From Cupriavidus pauculus (GTDB taxonomy: Bacteria > Pseudomonadota > Gammaproteobacteria > Burkholderiales > Burkholderiaceae), in contig NZ_BPUO01000011.1 in NCBI RefSeq assembly GCF_022179805.1, positions 62,001 through 126,000 on the forward strand: a stretch of DNA of 64,000 nt, in the 5' to 3' direction. Shown here one piece after another: positions 8,817-21,862 of this stretch. A model generated the notes under the pieces. It saw only the letters and a program-made list of their open reading frames with translations, ran no database searches and was not told the DNA's origin. A program made the position numbers and the translations under genes. The stretch's first letter is position 1, and every line of letters begins with the position of its first letter.

Positions 8817-10022
8817 ATGCCTTGCAACCCTGAACCAGTAACGGATAAACGGATTGCCCGCATGACCACCGCTCCAGCGACAGACCTCGACGCCCACCTG
8901 GCTCCCTACGCCGCGCGCTCTGCGAAGACGCGCGGGCGTGTGCATGCCGAGCCGGCATCGTCATCGCGCAGTGAATTCCAGCGCGACCGTGACCGCGTCA
9001 TCCACAGCACGGCCTTCCGCCGGCTCGAATACAAGACGCAGGTCTTCGTCAACCACGAGGGCGACCTGTTCCGCACGCGGCTCACGCACAGCCTAGAGGT
9101 GGCGCAGATTGCGCGTTCCATCGCGCGCAACCTGCGGCTCAACGAGGATCTGGTCGAGGCCATCTCGCTGGCCCACGATCTGGGCCATACGCCATTCGGC
9201 CACGCCGGCCAGGACGCGCTGAACGGCTGCATGAAGAATCACGGCGGCTTCGAGCACAACCTGCAAAGCCTGCTGGTGGTGGACGAACTGGAAGAGCGCT
9301 ACGGCGGCTTCAACGGACTGAACCTGACCTTCGAGACGCGCGAAGGCATTCTCAAGCATTGCTCGCGCGTCAACGCGGCGGCGCTGGGTGAGTTGGGGCG
9401 GCGCTTCCTGGAGGGCGCGCAGCCGTCGCTGGAGGCCCAGCTGGCCAACCTGGCCGACGAGATCGCCTACAACAATCACGACATCGACGATGGCCTGCGC
9501 TCGGGTTTGCTGACGCTGGAGCAACTGGACGAAGTGCCAATGTGGGCGCGCCACCGCGCCGAGGTGGTGGCGGCTTTTCCTGCCATCAATGGGCGGCGGG
9601 CGATCAACGAGACCGTCCGGCGCATGATCAACACGCTGATCGTCGACCTGATCGAGACCACCGGGCGCAATATCGCCGCCGCCAACCCGAAATCGATCGA
9701 CGACGTGCGGGCGGCCGGGCCGCTGGTGTCGTTCAGCCCGAAGATCCATGAGGAGGCCGCCGCGCTGAAGCGCTTCCTGTTCCGGCATCTGTATCGGCAT
9801 TACCTGGTCATGCGCATGTCCGCCAAGGCCCAGCGCATCATCAGCGACCTGTTCGGCGCATTCATGCAGGATTCGCGGCTACTGCCGCCGCAGTACCAGG
9901 CCGGCCACGGCGCGGACCAGCCGCGCCTGATTGCCCACTACATCGCCGGCATGACCGACCGCTACGCGATCCGCGAGCACCGCCGCATCTTTGCCGTCAG
10001 CGAAAGCAACTCGATCAGCTGA
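8817..10022 (+). CDS. dgt: dGTP triphosphohydrolase-like HD-domain protein
   Basis: Predicted dNTP triphosphohydrolase releasing tripolyphosphate from dGTP or other dNTPs, probably for nucleotide-pool control. Metal-binding HD residues sit in RTRLTHSLEVAQIAR (His), SLAHDLGHTPFGHAG (His-Asp and a second His) and GGFEHNLQS. The HSTAFRRLEYKTQVF block near the N-terminus is diagnostic for the family. ATG 8817 gives 401 aa; in-frame ATG 8862 gives 386 aa, starting MTTAPATDLDAH, and may be the true start since the first 15 residues look non-conserved. It follows aroB by 10 nt. The substrate of this shorter bacterial subtype is not certain. Confidence 0.9.
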   Translation: MPCNPEPVTDKRIARMTTAPATDLDAHLAPYAARSAKTRGRVHAEPASSSRSEFQRDRDRVIHSTAFRRLEYKTQVFVNHEGDLFRTRLTHSLEVAQIARSIARNLRLNEDLVEAISLAHDLGHTPFGHAGQDALNGCMKNHGGFEHNLQSLLVVDELEERYGGFNGLNLTFETREGILKHCSRVNAAALGELGRRFLEGAQPSLEAQLANLADEIAYNNHDIDDGLRSGLLTLEQLDEVPMWARHRAEVVAAFPAINGRRAINETVRRMINTLIVDLIETTGRNIAAANPKSIDDVRAAGPLVSFSPKIHEEAAALKRFLFRHLYRHYLVMRMSAKAQRIISDLFGAFMQDSRLLPPQYQAGHGADQPRLIAHYIAGMTDRYAIREHRRIFAVSESNSIS

Positions 10023-10025
10023 ACG

Positions 10026-10047
10026 ATAAAAAGGGGACAGATCAGGC
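10026..10047 (+). repeat. Left flanking motif of the RayT-like element
   Basis: ATAAAAAGGGGACAGATCAG and the next two bases lie directly after dgt and 33 bp before the transposase ORF. The reverse complement (CTGATCTGTCCCC) resembles the two motifs to the right of the gene, which carry GTGTCCCTATT and TGACCCTATT. The pair could mark element ends or REP-like recognition sites. Confidence 0.5.
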
Positions 10048-10079
10048 TATCATGCGGGCACCTTGTCGAGGATGCCCCG

Positions 10080-10814
10080 ATGGCCCGCCTTCCCCGTTTT
10101 TCGCCCGTCGGCCTGCCCACCATGGTGTTGCAGCGCGGCAACAACCGCCAGCCGGTGTTTCTGGGCAACGAAGACTACCTGCACTACCTGGATTGCCTGC
10201 GCATGGCGGCGCGCGAGCATGAGCTGGCGATCCACGCCTACGCGCTGCGGCCCAACCATATCCACCTCGTTGCCACGCCCAAGGGCCAGGATTCGCTGAG
10301 CCTGACGATGCAAGCGGTGGGCCGGCGTTATGCGCGGCATTTCAACCGCGTGGCCGACCGGACCGGAACACTGTGGGAGGGCCGCTTCCGTTCAGCCGTG
10401 ATCGAGGCCGAGAACTGGCTGCTGCCGGCCATGCTCTACGCCGAAGGCAACGCCGTGCGCGCGGGCGACACCGCGACGCCCGAGGCGGATCGCTGGAGCA
10501 GCTACCGGCATCACGCCGGCATCGAGGCCAGCCCGCTTGTGAGCGATCACTCCATCTACTGGGATCTCGGCAATACGCCATTCGAACGCCAGTCGAACTA
10601 CCGCGCGCTGATGGCCGAGGGATTGTCCGGCCGGACGCTCTCCACCTTGCAGAAGCATGCGCATAGCGGGTGGCCGCTGGGCAGCGAAGCGTTCCTGGCG
10701 CAACTGGAACGACACGCCACCCGGCGCATCCAGCCGCTTCCGAAAGGCCGACCAAGAAAGTCGACTATTTTGCTGACGGAAGCCGAGACAGGTGCGACGA
10801 CACTCAAAGATTGA
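10080..10814 (+). CDS. RayT-like Y1 (HUH) transposase
   Basis: Member of the REP-associated tyrosine transposase / IS200-like Y1 family, which cut and join single-stranded DNA at short palindromes. The HUH motif is NHIHLV (H60, H62). The candidate nucleophile is Y120 in MLYAEGNAVRAG, corresponding to the usual YIELNPVRAG. TGTLWEGRF is also characteristic. The 244-aa length and basic C-terminal tail (KGRPRKS) fit the larger betaproteobacterial subgroup. The start has a GAGGA ribosome site about 9 nt upstream. No second transposase copy or accessory TnpB is present. The gene looks intact, so activity or domestication is possible. Confidence 0.88.
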   Translation: MARLPRFSPVGLPTMVLQRGNNRQPVFLGNEDYLHYLDCLRMAAREHELAIHAYALRPNHIHLVATPKGQDSLSLTMQAVGRRYARHFNRVADRTGTLWEGRFRSAVIEAENWLLPAMLYAEGNAVRAGDTATPEADRWSSYRHHAGIEASPLVSDHSIYWDLGNTPFERQSNYRALMAEGLSGRTLSTLQKHAHSGWPLGSEAFLAQLERHATRRIQPLPKGRPRKSTILLTEAETGATTLKD

Positions 10815-10851
10815 TGAATTCGCACCATAACAGTGATTTTGTGGATCAAAA

Positions 10852-10920
10852 TTAATGTGTCCCTATTAAAAATAGCGGATGCGATGGTGCAATATTTAAT
10901 GTGTTCTGACCCTATTTAAT
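10852..10920 (+). repeat. Right flanking motifs of the RayT-like element (two diverged direct copies)
   Basis: Two related motifs follow the transposase: TTAATGTGTCCCTATTAAAA (from 10852) and TTAATGTGTTCTGACCCTAT (from 10896). They share TTAATGTGT and CCCTATT, and they are oriented opposite to the left motif at 10026. This is consistent with sites recognised by the encoded HUH nuclease. Confidence 0.5.
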
Positions 10921-11098
10921 AATTCTGCGGGCTTCAGGCGATTCTCTTATAGTTGCTCCACCCACAGTCATTGTGCGGCGCGTCACGCTCGTGTACGCCG
11001 CTGCGGTGAATCGTCTGCCAGGCCCGCCAAAGAGGCCGCGACATTCTCCCCGTTCGGTCTGCCTTGCTGGCTGCGCAGCCTTCACCGGAATTCAGCCC

Positions 11099-15862
<4,764 letters not shown>

Positions 15863-15975
15863 CCGGCAGCCATACGACGAGAGGCGTCGTGGCATGAGCC
15901 GCGGTGCCGACAAGATACTGACCCCACGCGAGGCCGGCCCGGCCGCCTCGCGCCAAGCAAGACCAAGGATGCAAC

Positions 15976-17442
15976 ATGGGTAAGGCGACAGGCTTTCTCG
16001 AATTTCCGCGCCAGAACGAAGGCTACGAACCCGTAGTCAAGCGCGTGAAGCACTACAAGGAATTCGTGTTCGCGCTCTCCGACAGCGAGGCGAAGATCCA
16101 GGGTGCGCGCTGCATGGACTGCGGTATCCCGTTCTGCAACAACGGCTGCCCGGTCAACAACATCATTCCCGACTTCAACGACCTGGTGTATCGCCAGGAC
16201 TGGAAGTCGGCGATCGAAGTGCTGCACCAGACCAACAACTTCCCCGAGTTCACGGGCCGTATCTGCCCGGCACCGTGCGAAGCTGCGTGCACGCTGGGCA
16301 TCACCGAGCTGCCGGTGGGCATCAAGTCGATCGAGCACGCCATCATCGACAAGGCCTGGGAAGAGGGCTGGGTTGCGCCGCAAGTGCCGAAGCACAAGAC
16401 CGGCAAGACCGTGGCCGTGGTGGGCTCGGGCCCTGCCGGCATGGCTGCCGCGCAGCAGCTGGCACGCGCCGGCCACGATGTGACCGTGTTCGAGAAGAAC
16501 GACCGCATCGGCGGCCTGCTGCGCTACGGCATTCCCGACTTCAAGATGGAGAAGGACCTGATCGACCGCCGCATCGAGCAGATGCAGGCCGAAGGAGTGA
16601 CCTTCCGTGCCGGCGTGATGGTGACCGATGGCGACAAGCTGCCGGCCGGCATCAAGAACTACGCCCGCGAATCGATCTCGGCACAGGCGCTGATGGACCA
16701 GTTCGACGCCGTGGTGCTGGCGGGCGGCTCCGAAGTGCCGCGTGACCTGCCGGTGCCGGGCCGCGAGCTCGACGGCGTGCACTACGCGCTGGAATTCCTG
16801 ATTCCGCAGAACAAGGAAGTGGCGGGCGACGGCATCAACGAGATGCGCGCCGAAGGCAAGCACGTAATCGTGATCGGCGGTGGCGATACGGGTTCAGACT
16901 GCGTGGGCACGTCGAATCGCCATGGCGCCGAGTCGGTGACGCAGTTCGAACTGCTGCCGCAGCCGCCGGAAGAAGAGAACAAGCCGCTGGTGTGGCCGTA
17001 CTGGCCGATCAAGCTGCGCACGTCGTCGTCGCATGACGAAGGCTGCTCGCGCGACTGGTCGGTGGCCACCAAGGAACTGATCGGCGAGAACGGCAAGGTC
17101 ACGGCGCTGAAGGCCTGCCGCGTGGAGTGGAAGGACGGCCGGATGCAGGAAGTGCCGGGCAGCGAGTTCACGCTGAAGGCAGACCTGGTGCTGCTGGCCA
17201 TGGGCTTCACCAACCCGGTGGGCTCGATGCTGGAAGCTTTCGGTGTGGATACCGACGCTCGCAAGAACGCCAAGGCGTCGACCGAAGGCGACCGCGCGTA
17301 CTTCACGAACGTGCCGAAGGTCTTCGCCGCCGGCGACGTGCGCCGTGGCCAGTCGCTGGTGGTCTGGGCCATCCGCGAAGGCCGCCAGGCCGCCCGCTCG
17401 GTGGACGCGTTCCTGATGGGCCATACGGAACTGCCGCGCTAA
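15976..17442 (+). CDS. gltD: Glutamate synthase (NADPH) small subunit
   Basis: FAD/NADPH and iron-sulfur subunit that passes electrons from NADPH to GltB. N-terminal cysteines in RCMDCGIPFCNNGCP and GRICPAPCEAAC ligate the 4Fe-4S clusters. A dinucleotide fold GSGPAGMAAAQQLARAG (FAD) and a second one, IGGGDTGSDCVG (NADPH), follow, and the C-terminal AAGDVRRGQSLVVWAI closes the FAD site. The 488 aa are full length. Together with gltB it forms the ammonia-assimilating GOGAT enzyme. Confidence 0.97.
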   Translation: MGKATGFLEFPRQNEGYEPVVKRVKHYKEFVFALSDSEAKIQGARCMDCGIPFCNNGCPVNNIIPDFNDLVYRQDWKSAIEVLHQTNNFPEFTGRICPAPCEAACTLGITELPVGIKSIEHAIIDKAWEEGWVAPQVPKHKTGKTVAVVGSGPAGMAAAQQLARAGHDVTVFEKNDRIGGLLRYGIPDFKMEKDLIDRRIEQMQAEGVTFRAGVMVTDGDKLPAGIKNYARESISAQALMDQFDAVVLAGGSEVPRDLPVPGRELDGVHYALEFLIPQNKEVAGDGINEMRAEGKHVIVIGGGDTGSDCVGTSNRHGAESVTQFELLPQPPEEENKPLVWPYWPIKLRTSSSHDEGCSRDWSVATKELIGENGKVTALKACRVEWKDGRMQEVPGSEFTLKADLVLLAMGFTNPVGSMLEAFGVDTDARKNAKASTEGDRAYFTNVPKVFAAGDVRRGQSLVVWAIREGRQAARSVDAFLMGHTELPR

Positions 17443-17497
17443 GCTGGTGTTCCGGCCTCAACTGCGATCCCTCTGCATGCTGATGGCTGGTTAGTAA

Positions 17498-17630
17498 GCT
17501 CCCCTCTCCCGTGTGCGGGAGAGGGGCTGGGGGAGAGGGCGTCGAGGCTCTGCTTGCCGACAGGTCGCAGTTTGCACCGCCAGGCCCTCTCCCCCGACCC
17601 CTCTCCCGCTTTGCGGGAGAGGGGAGCAAC
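17498..17630. repeat. Facing pair of CCCTCTCCC palindromic repeats (copies a and b)
   Basis: Copy a pairs CCCCTCTCCCG (17501-17511) with CGGGAGAGGGG (17516-17526). Copy b pairs CCCCTCTCCCGC (17598-17609) with GCGGGAGAGGGG (17613-17624). Their flanks (copy a followed by CTGGGGGAGAGGG, copy b preceded by CCCTCTCCCCCGA) are mirror images, so the two units form a facing inverted pair. The pair sits between convergent gltD and a GNAT gene. Related copies occur at 39541, 50314, 53000, 62807 and 62908. Confidence 0.88.
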
Positions 17631-17675
17631 AAGGCGCATCTACACCCAGGTGTGTGAGTAGCCGAAGAGGTCCGA

Positions 17676-18230
17676 TTAGCTGTCTAAAGAAGGCTCCATG
17701 TCGCATGGGGCCTTTTTCATTTCAAGCTGACATCCCATCAGCAACGCTCCCGCTCCGTACATCTCCAGCTTGGCCGCATGCTTGCCAGCGGCCATCGGCG
17801 CGTACCCGAACCTGCGCCAATACCTGTCGGCGGACTGAACGGCGACGAGGCGGGACGAACGCAAGCCACTCGCTGCGGCCACGTCGCGTGCCGCGCTGTG
17901 GAGCTGGACAGCCAATCCCAGCCCCCGCCCAATCGGCGCCACCGCCATGTCATGGACGAACCACGTCAACGGTTCGTCGTTCGGCCAGTCACATGCGAGC
18001 AGGCCATTCCAGGGCGGCAGCGTGGCTTCCGGCCACGCATGGGTGAACAGGTATCCCGCCAGCGTGCCATCGGACAGCACGGCTACCCAGCAGGTGCCGG
18101 GCGACAGCGCAAGGCGGCTGGACAAGGCATCGGCGGACTCGACCAGCGCATCGCCATAGCACTGCGCCTGGACGGCCAATATGGCGGGCAGGTCGGCGGC
18201 GCGCATGAGCCGCAGTGTGAATTCGGGCAT
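17676..18230 (-). CDS. GNAT-family N-acetyltransferase
   Basis: Predicted acetyl-CoA-dependent acetyltransferase; substrate unknown. The 184-aa protein starts MPEFTLRLMRAADLPAILAV, the usual first strand and helix of the fold. It has the central strand DMAVAPIGRGLGLAVQL, where GRGLG approximates the acetyl-CoA pyrophosphate loop (R/QxxGxG/A), and a C-terminal ADRYWRRFGY block typical of GNATs. It is transcribed toward gltD. Its last codons overlap a plus-strand terminator-like hairpin, so the annotated C-terminal 10 or so residues may not be conserved. Confidence 0.82.
   Translation of the reverse strand: MPEFTLRLMRAADLPAILAVQAQCYGDALVESADALSSRLALSPGTCWVAVLSDGTLAGYLFTHAWPEATLPPWNGLLACDWPNDEPLTWFVHDMAVAPIGRGLGLAVQLHSAARDVAAASGLRSSRLVAVQSADRYWRRFGYAPMAAGKHAAKLEMYGAGALLMGCQLEMKKAPCDMEPSLDS
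17691..17717 (+). terminator. Terminator-like hairpin in the 3' end of the GNAT gene
   Basis: AGGCTCCATG (17691-17700), loop TCG, CATGGGGCCT (17704-17713), then T-rich. The stem has 10 pairs with one G-T wobble. The T tract makes it an intrinsic terminator for plus-strand transcription, presumably readthrough from gltBD, although it lies about 250 bp beyond gltD and inside the convergent coding region. Confidence 0.7.
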
Positions 18231-18403
18231 CGGGCGATTATACGAGCGCTCACATTGGGGTCCTCCCGGAGAGCGTTTACGTGGTTTGTGCCCCCTCGGG
18301 CTATGTCCTTACAATTTCCTCAAACTAGATAAGAAGAGACTGCCTCGAAATCCTTTCAGCCGATTTGGTGCCGTAGCGGTGGGGTACGGCCCGGAGGGAA
18401 TTG

Positions 18404-19489
18404 ATGTCCGAAGTGCGCAAATGCATGCGGCTTTGGCGAGGTATAGCGAAGTTGCCAATACTCGCTGCCAAATGGGTGTTCGGTGCCGCCGGTGCGCTAT
18501 GCATGGCGGCTGCCCTTGCTCAGCCTCCAGCACTGGCTCAGCTTGCCAGCATTCCGCCAGGCTCGCGGATGGATTTGCAGAGCCGCCCGGTGTCGTTCCC
18601 GGCGCGTCCGGTGCGTCTGATCGTGCCGTTTCCCGCGGGAGGCGTGGCCGATGCCGTCGCGCGACTGCTGGCGGAGCGGCTTGCCCTGCGCCTCGGCACA
18701 CCGGTCGAGGTCGACAACCGGCCGGGTGCGTCGGGCACGATGGCTGGCGACCTCGTCGCCAAGGCCAGCTCGGACGGCCACACGCTGCTGTTCCATCAGG
18801 CCAACATGCTGATCCAGCCTGGGCTGGAGCCGGTTCCCTACGACATCATGCGCGATTTCACGCCCGTGGCACGGGTGGCGGCTTCGCCGTTGTTCCTGGT
18901 CATCGACGGCCATTTGCCGATGACCACTACCCAGCAATGGATCACGGCGGTGCGGTCGAGTCCCGCCTCGTACAGCTACGGATATGGCCAGCCCGGCAGC
19001 CCGTCGCACCTTTACGCCGAGTACGCGGTGCGAAGCATGCCCAACGGCGTGCCGCTGGTGGTGGCCAAGGGCGAGACGGCGGTGGTGCAGGAAATGCTCG
19101 CCGGCCGTATCAGCGCCTGCTTCTGTTCGTGGGCCGCTGTGCAAACGCATGTGCGCTCGGGTGCGCTGCGCATCCTGGGCGTGACCGGGCCGGTGCGTTC
19201 GCCGCTGATGCCGCATGTGCCCACGCTGCAGGAAGACGGCATGGATGGCTACAGCGCACTGGCGTGGTACGGGGTCATGGCGCCGGGCAAGACGCCGCGC
19301 GCCATCGTCGCGCGACTGGCTACGGAGCTGGACAGTGTGACCAACGAGCGCGAGGTGCGCGCCCAGTTGATTGCCGCCGGACTGATGCCAGTGCGCGATT
19401 CTCCCGAGGCGTTTGCCACGGCGATTCGCGCGGAATCGGTGCAATGGCAGGTCATCTTGCGCCAGGCGGGGGCCCGCCCGGAACCCTGA
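18404..19489 (+). CDS. Bug-family (TctC-like) periplasmic solute-binding protein
   Basis: Extracytoplasmic receptor of the Bordetella uptake gene family, which binds carboxylates for tripartite tricarboxylate transport or sensing. The 361-aa protein has a basic, hydrophobic N-terminal export signal and the family opening ARPVRLIVPFPAGGVADAVAR, with the conserved VDNRPGASGTMAGDLVAKA and GHTLLFH blocks next. The start has a strong GGAGGG site just upstream; TTG 18401 is three bases earlier. No tctA/tctB membrane genes are adjacent, which is common for this greatly expanded family in Burkholderiales. The ligand is unknown. Confidence 0.9.
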   Translation: MSEVRKCMRLWRGIAKLPILAAKWVFGAAGALCMAAALAQPPALAQLASIPPGSRMDLQSRPVSFPARPVRLIVPFPAGGVADAVARLLAERLALRLGTPVEVDNRPGASGTMAGDLVAKASSDGHTLLFHQANMLIQPGLEPVPYDIMRDFTPVARVAASPLFLVIDGHLPMTTTQQWITAVRSSPASYSYGYGQPGSPSHLYAEYAVRSMPNGVPLVVAKGETAVVQEMLAGRISACFCSWAAVQTHVRSGALRILGVTGPVRSPLMPHVPTLQEDGMDGYSALAWYGVMAPGKTPRAIVARLATELDSVTNEREVRAQLIAAGLMPVRDSPEAFATAIRAESVQWQVILRQAGARPEP

Positions 19490-19605
19490 GCGACCCGCCG
19501 ATTTCTTGGCTTGTAGCGTTCACGCCACAAATCTGTCACTTATTGTTGTCCGCTGTGCAATGGTGAGATCACCACACGGGACGGCGACCGATAGGTAGTA
19601 GCCCT

Positions 19606-19611
19606 TATAAT
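19606..19611 (+). promoter_or_regulatory. Candidate -10 box of the mla operon
   Basis: A perfect TATAAT lies 28 bp upstream of the mlaF GTG. The -35 region around 19583 is poor, so the call rests on the -10 and its position in the gap before the first gene of a long plus-strand cluster. Confidence 0.45.
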
Positions 19612-19638
19612 GGCGGCCTGTCTAAATCCGGTGACAAC

Positions 19639-20490
19639 GTGACCGCTACCGTGCCGAACCCGTCTGGCCCGGCCTTTACAGGCCCGAACGTCGTCGAACT
19701 CGGGGATGTCGATTTTGCATACGCGGAAGGCGACAAGCCCATCCTGTCTGGACTTTCCATGCGCTTTCCGCGCGGGAAGGTAGTCGCGGTCATGGGAGGA
19801 TCGGGTTGCGGCAAGACCACCGTGATGCGGCTGATTGGCGGCATGGTGCGTCCGCGCAGCGGCCGCGTCACGTTCAACGGCGCCGATATCGACGCCATGG
19901 ACCAGAGCGCGCTGTACGCGGTGCGCCGCCAGATGGGCATGCTGTTCCAGTTTGGGGCGCTGTTCACCGACCTCTCGGTCTTCGACAACGTCGCGTTCCC
20001 GCTGCGCGAGCACACGGACCTGCCCGAATCGATGATCCGGGATCTGGTGCTGATGAAGCTCAACGCCGTGGGTCTGCGCGGCGCGCGCGACCTGATGCCG
20101 GCGCAGATCTCGGGCGGCATGGCACGGCGCGTGGCACTGGCGCGCGCCATCGCCCTGGACCCGGCGCTGCTGATGTATGACGAGCCGTTCGCCGGGCTGG
20201 ACCCGATTTCGCTCGGCCTGACCGCCAACCTGATCCGCGACCTCAACGACGCGCTGGGCGGCAGCACGATCATCGTTTCGCACGATGTGCAGGAAACGTT
20301 CCAGATCGCCGACTACGTCTATTTCATTGCCAACGGCAAGATTGCCGCCGAAGGCGCGCCCGAGGACCTGCGTGCGTCGAGCGATCCGTTCGTGCACCAG
20401 TTCGTGCACGCCAAGGCCGACGGCCCGGTGCCGTTCCACTACGGAGGCCCGACCCTGGCCGAAGATTTCATGGCCGGAGGCACACGGTGA
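19639..20490 (+). CDS. mlaF: Phospholipid ABC transporter ATPase MlaF
   Basis: ATPase of the MlaFEDB complex, which moves phospholipids between inner and outer membranes to keep outer-membrane asymmetry. The Walker A is GGSGCGKTT (residues 53-61), the ABC signature SGGMARRVALARA, and the Walker B YDEPFAGLDP. The 283-aa product is close to the family, with a short N-terminal extension. It starts at GTG 19639, and its stop overlaps the mlaE GTG by 4 nt. First gene of mlaFEDA. Confidence 0.95.
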   Translation: MTATVPNPSGPAFTGPNVVELGDVDFAYAEGDKPILSGLSMRFPRGKVVAVMGGSGCGKTTVMRLIGGMVRPRSGRVTFNGADIDAMDQSALYAVRRQMGMLFQFGALFTDLSVFDNVAFPLREHTDLPESMIRDLVLMKLNAVGLRGARDLMPAQISGGMARRVALARAIALDPALLMYDEPFAGLDPISLGLTANLIRDLNDALGGSTIIVSHDVQETFQIADYVYFIANGKIAAEGAPEDLRASSDPFVHQFVHAKADGPVPFHYGGPTLAEDFMAGGTR

Positions 20491-21263
20491 CCGGCTTCTT
20501 CACCACAATCGGCGCCGCGGTGCGTCAGTTCGTGGGCGGCCTGGGCCGCGCCACGCGCATGTTCCTGTCCCTGCTGGCCCTGTCGCCGGCGCTGCTGCGG
20601 CGCTTCCGCCTGGTTTCGGACCAGGTGTTCTTCGTCGGCAACCTGTCGCTGGTGATCATTGCTGTGTCAGGGCTGTTCGTCGGCTTTGTGCTGGGGCTGC
20701 AGGGTTACTACACGCTGAACCGATATGGGTCGGAGCAGGCGCTGGGCCTGCTGGTGGCGCTGTCGCTGGTGCGCGAACTGGGGCCGGTGGTGTCGGCGCT
20801 GCTGTTCGCGGGCCGCGCGGGCACGTCGCTGACCGCTGAAATCGGGCTGATGAAGGCCGGCGAGCAACTGACCGCCATGGAGATGATGGCCGTCAACCCG
20901 CTGCAACGCGTGATTGCGCCGCGCTTCTGGGCCGGCGTGATCGCCATGCCGATCCTGGCCGCGATCTTCAGCGCCGTGGGCATCCTGGGCGGCTACCTGG
21001 TGGGTGTGCACCTGATCGGCGTGGACTCCGGCGCGTTCTGGTCGCAGATGCAGGGTGGGGTGGATGTACGCGCTGACGTACTGAACGGCGTGATCAAGAG
21101 CTTTATTTTTGGCGTGGCGGTGACGTTTATCGCGTTGTACCAGGGATTCGAGGCGAACCCGACGCCCGAGGGTGTATCGCGCGCCACCACGCGGACCGTG
21201 GTGATGGCGTCGCTGGCCGTGCTCGGGCTGGATTTCCTGCTGACCGCGCTGATGTTCAGCTGA
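20487..21263 (+). CDS. mlaE: Phospholipid ABC transporter permease MlaE
   Basis: Inner-membrane permease (YrbE/DUF140 family) that dimerises at the core of MlaFEDB. The 258 aa contain about five to six hydrophobic segments and the family signature LVRELGPVVSALLFAGRAG followed by EIGLMKAGEQLTAMEMM. It starts at GTG 20487, overlapping mlaF. The C-terminus ends in the conserved GVSRATTRTVV helix region. Confidence 0.95.
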   Translation: MTGFFTTIGAAVRQFVGGLGRATRMFLSLLALSPALLRRFRLVSDQVFFVGNLSLVIIAVSGLFVGFVLGLQGYYTLNRYGSEQALGLLVALSLVRELGPVVSALLFAGRAGTSLTAEIGLMKAGEQLTAMEMMAVNPLQRVIAPRFWAGVIAMPILAAIFSAVGILGGYLVGVHLIGVDSGAFWSQMQGGVDVRADVLNGVIKSFIFGVAVTFIALYQGFEANPTPEGVSRATTRTVVMASLAVLGLDFLLTALMFS

Positions 21264-21286
21264 CAAGCATTAGACAAGAGACTCGC

Positions 21287-21862
21287 ATGAAGAAAAATTC
21301 GCTCGACTACTGGGTGGGGCTGTTCGTGGTGGTGGGCTTTGCCGCACTGCTGTTCCTGGCGTTGAAGGCGGGCAACATGAGCAGCCTGTCGTTCCAGGAC
21401 ACCTATACAGTGACCGCCCAGTTCGACAACATCGGCGGCCTGAAGCCGCGCGCGCCGGTCAAGAGCGCCGGCGTGGTGGTTGGCCGGGTGGCGGCCATCA
21501 ACTTCGATGACAAGGAATACCTGGCCACGGTGACCCTGAACCTGGAAAAACGCTACGAGTTTCCGCGCGACACGTCGGCCAAGATCCTGACGTCGGGCCT
21601 GCTGGGCGAGCAGTACATTGGCCTGGAGGCTGGCGGCGATTCGAAGATGCTGGCGCAGGGCAGCAAGATCACGATGACCCAGTCCGCCGTGGTGCTGGAA
21701 AACCTGATCGGCCAGTTCCTGTACAACAAGGCGGCCGACGCCGGTGCCGGCGGCGGCAATGCCGGTTCGTCGTCACCCTCGTCGGCGCCAGCCGCATCGA
21801 CGCCGGAACCGGCAGCCCTGCCGGCGCTGCCGGCCGCGCCTGGAACGGGCGGTGCCAAATGA
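21287..21862 (+). CDS. mlaD: MCE-domain substrate-binding protein MlaD
   Basis: Membrane-anchored MCE protein that forms the periplasmic hexameric ring of the Mla complex and handles phospholipid. It has an N-terminal membrane helix (about residues 8-27), an MCE domain (about 38-118, with FDNIGGLKPRAPVKSAGVVVG and the LLGEQYIGLEAGG block), and a Ser/Pro/Ala-rich C-terminal tail likely to be flexible. Length 191 aa is slightly longer than the E. coli protein because of this tail. It overlaps mlaA by 4 nt. Confidence 0.95.
   Translation: MKKNSLDYWVGLFVVVGFAALLFLALKAGNMSSLSFQDTYTVTAQFDNIGGLKPRAPVKSAGVVVGRVAAINFDDKEYLATVTLNLEKRYEFPRDTSAKILTSGLLGEQYIGLEAGGDSKMLAQGSKITMTQSAVVLENLIGQFLYNKAADAGAGGGNAGSSSPSSAPAASTPEPAALPALPAAPGTGGAK

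Noticed and set aside
7214..8869. Minus-strand frame opposite aroK-aroB
   Set aside because: Spans two well-supported genes on the plus strand and has no protein family features.
10026..10920. Complete insertion sequence with target-site duplication
   Set aside because: No exact terminal inverted repeats or duplication could be seen; Y1 elements do not make them, so I only report flanking motifs.
17498..17630. CRISPR array
   Set aside because: Only two copies, each a palindrome with mirror-image flanks and no spacers of regular length; the same motif is scattered across the window.
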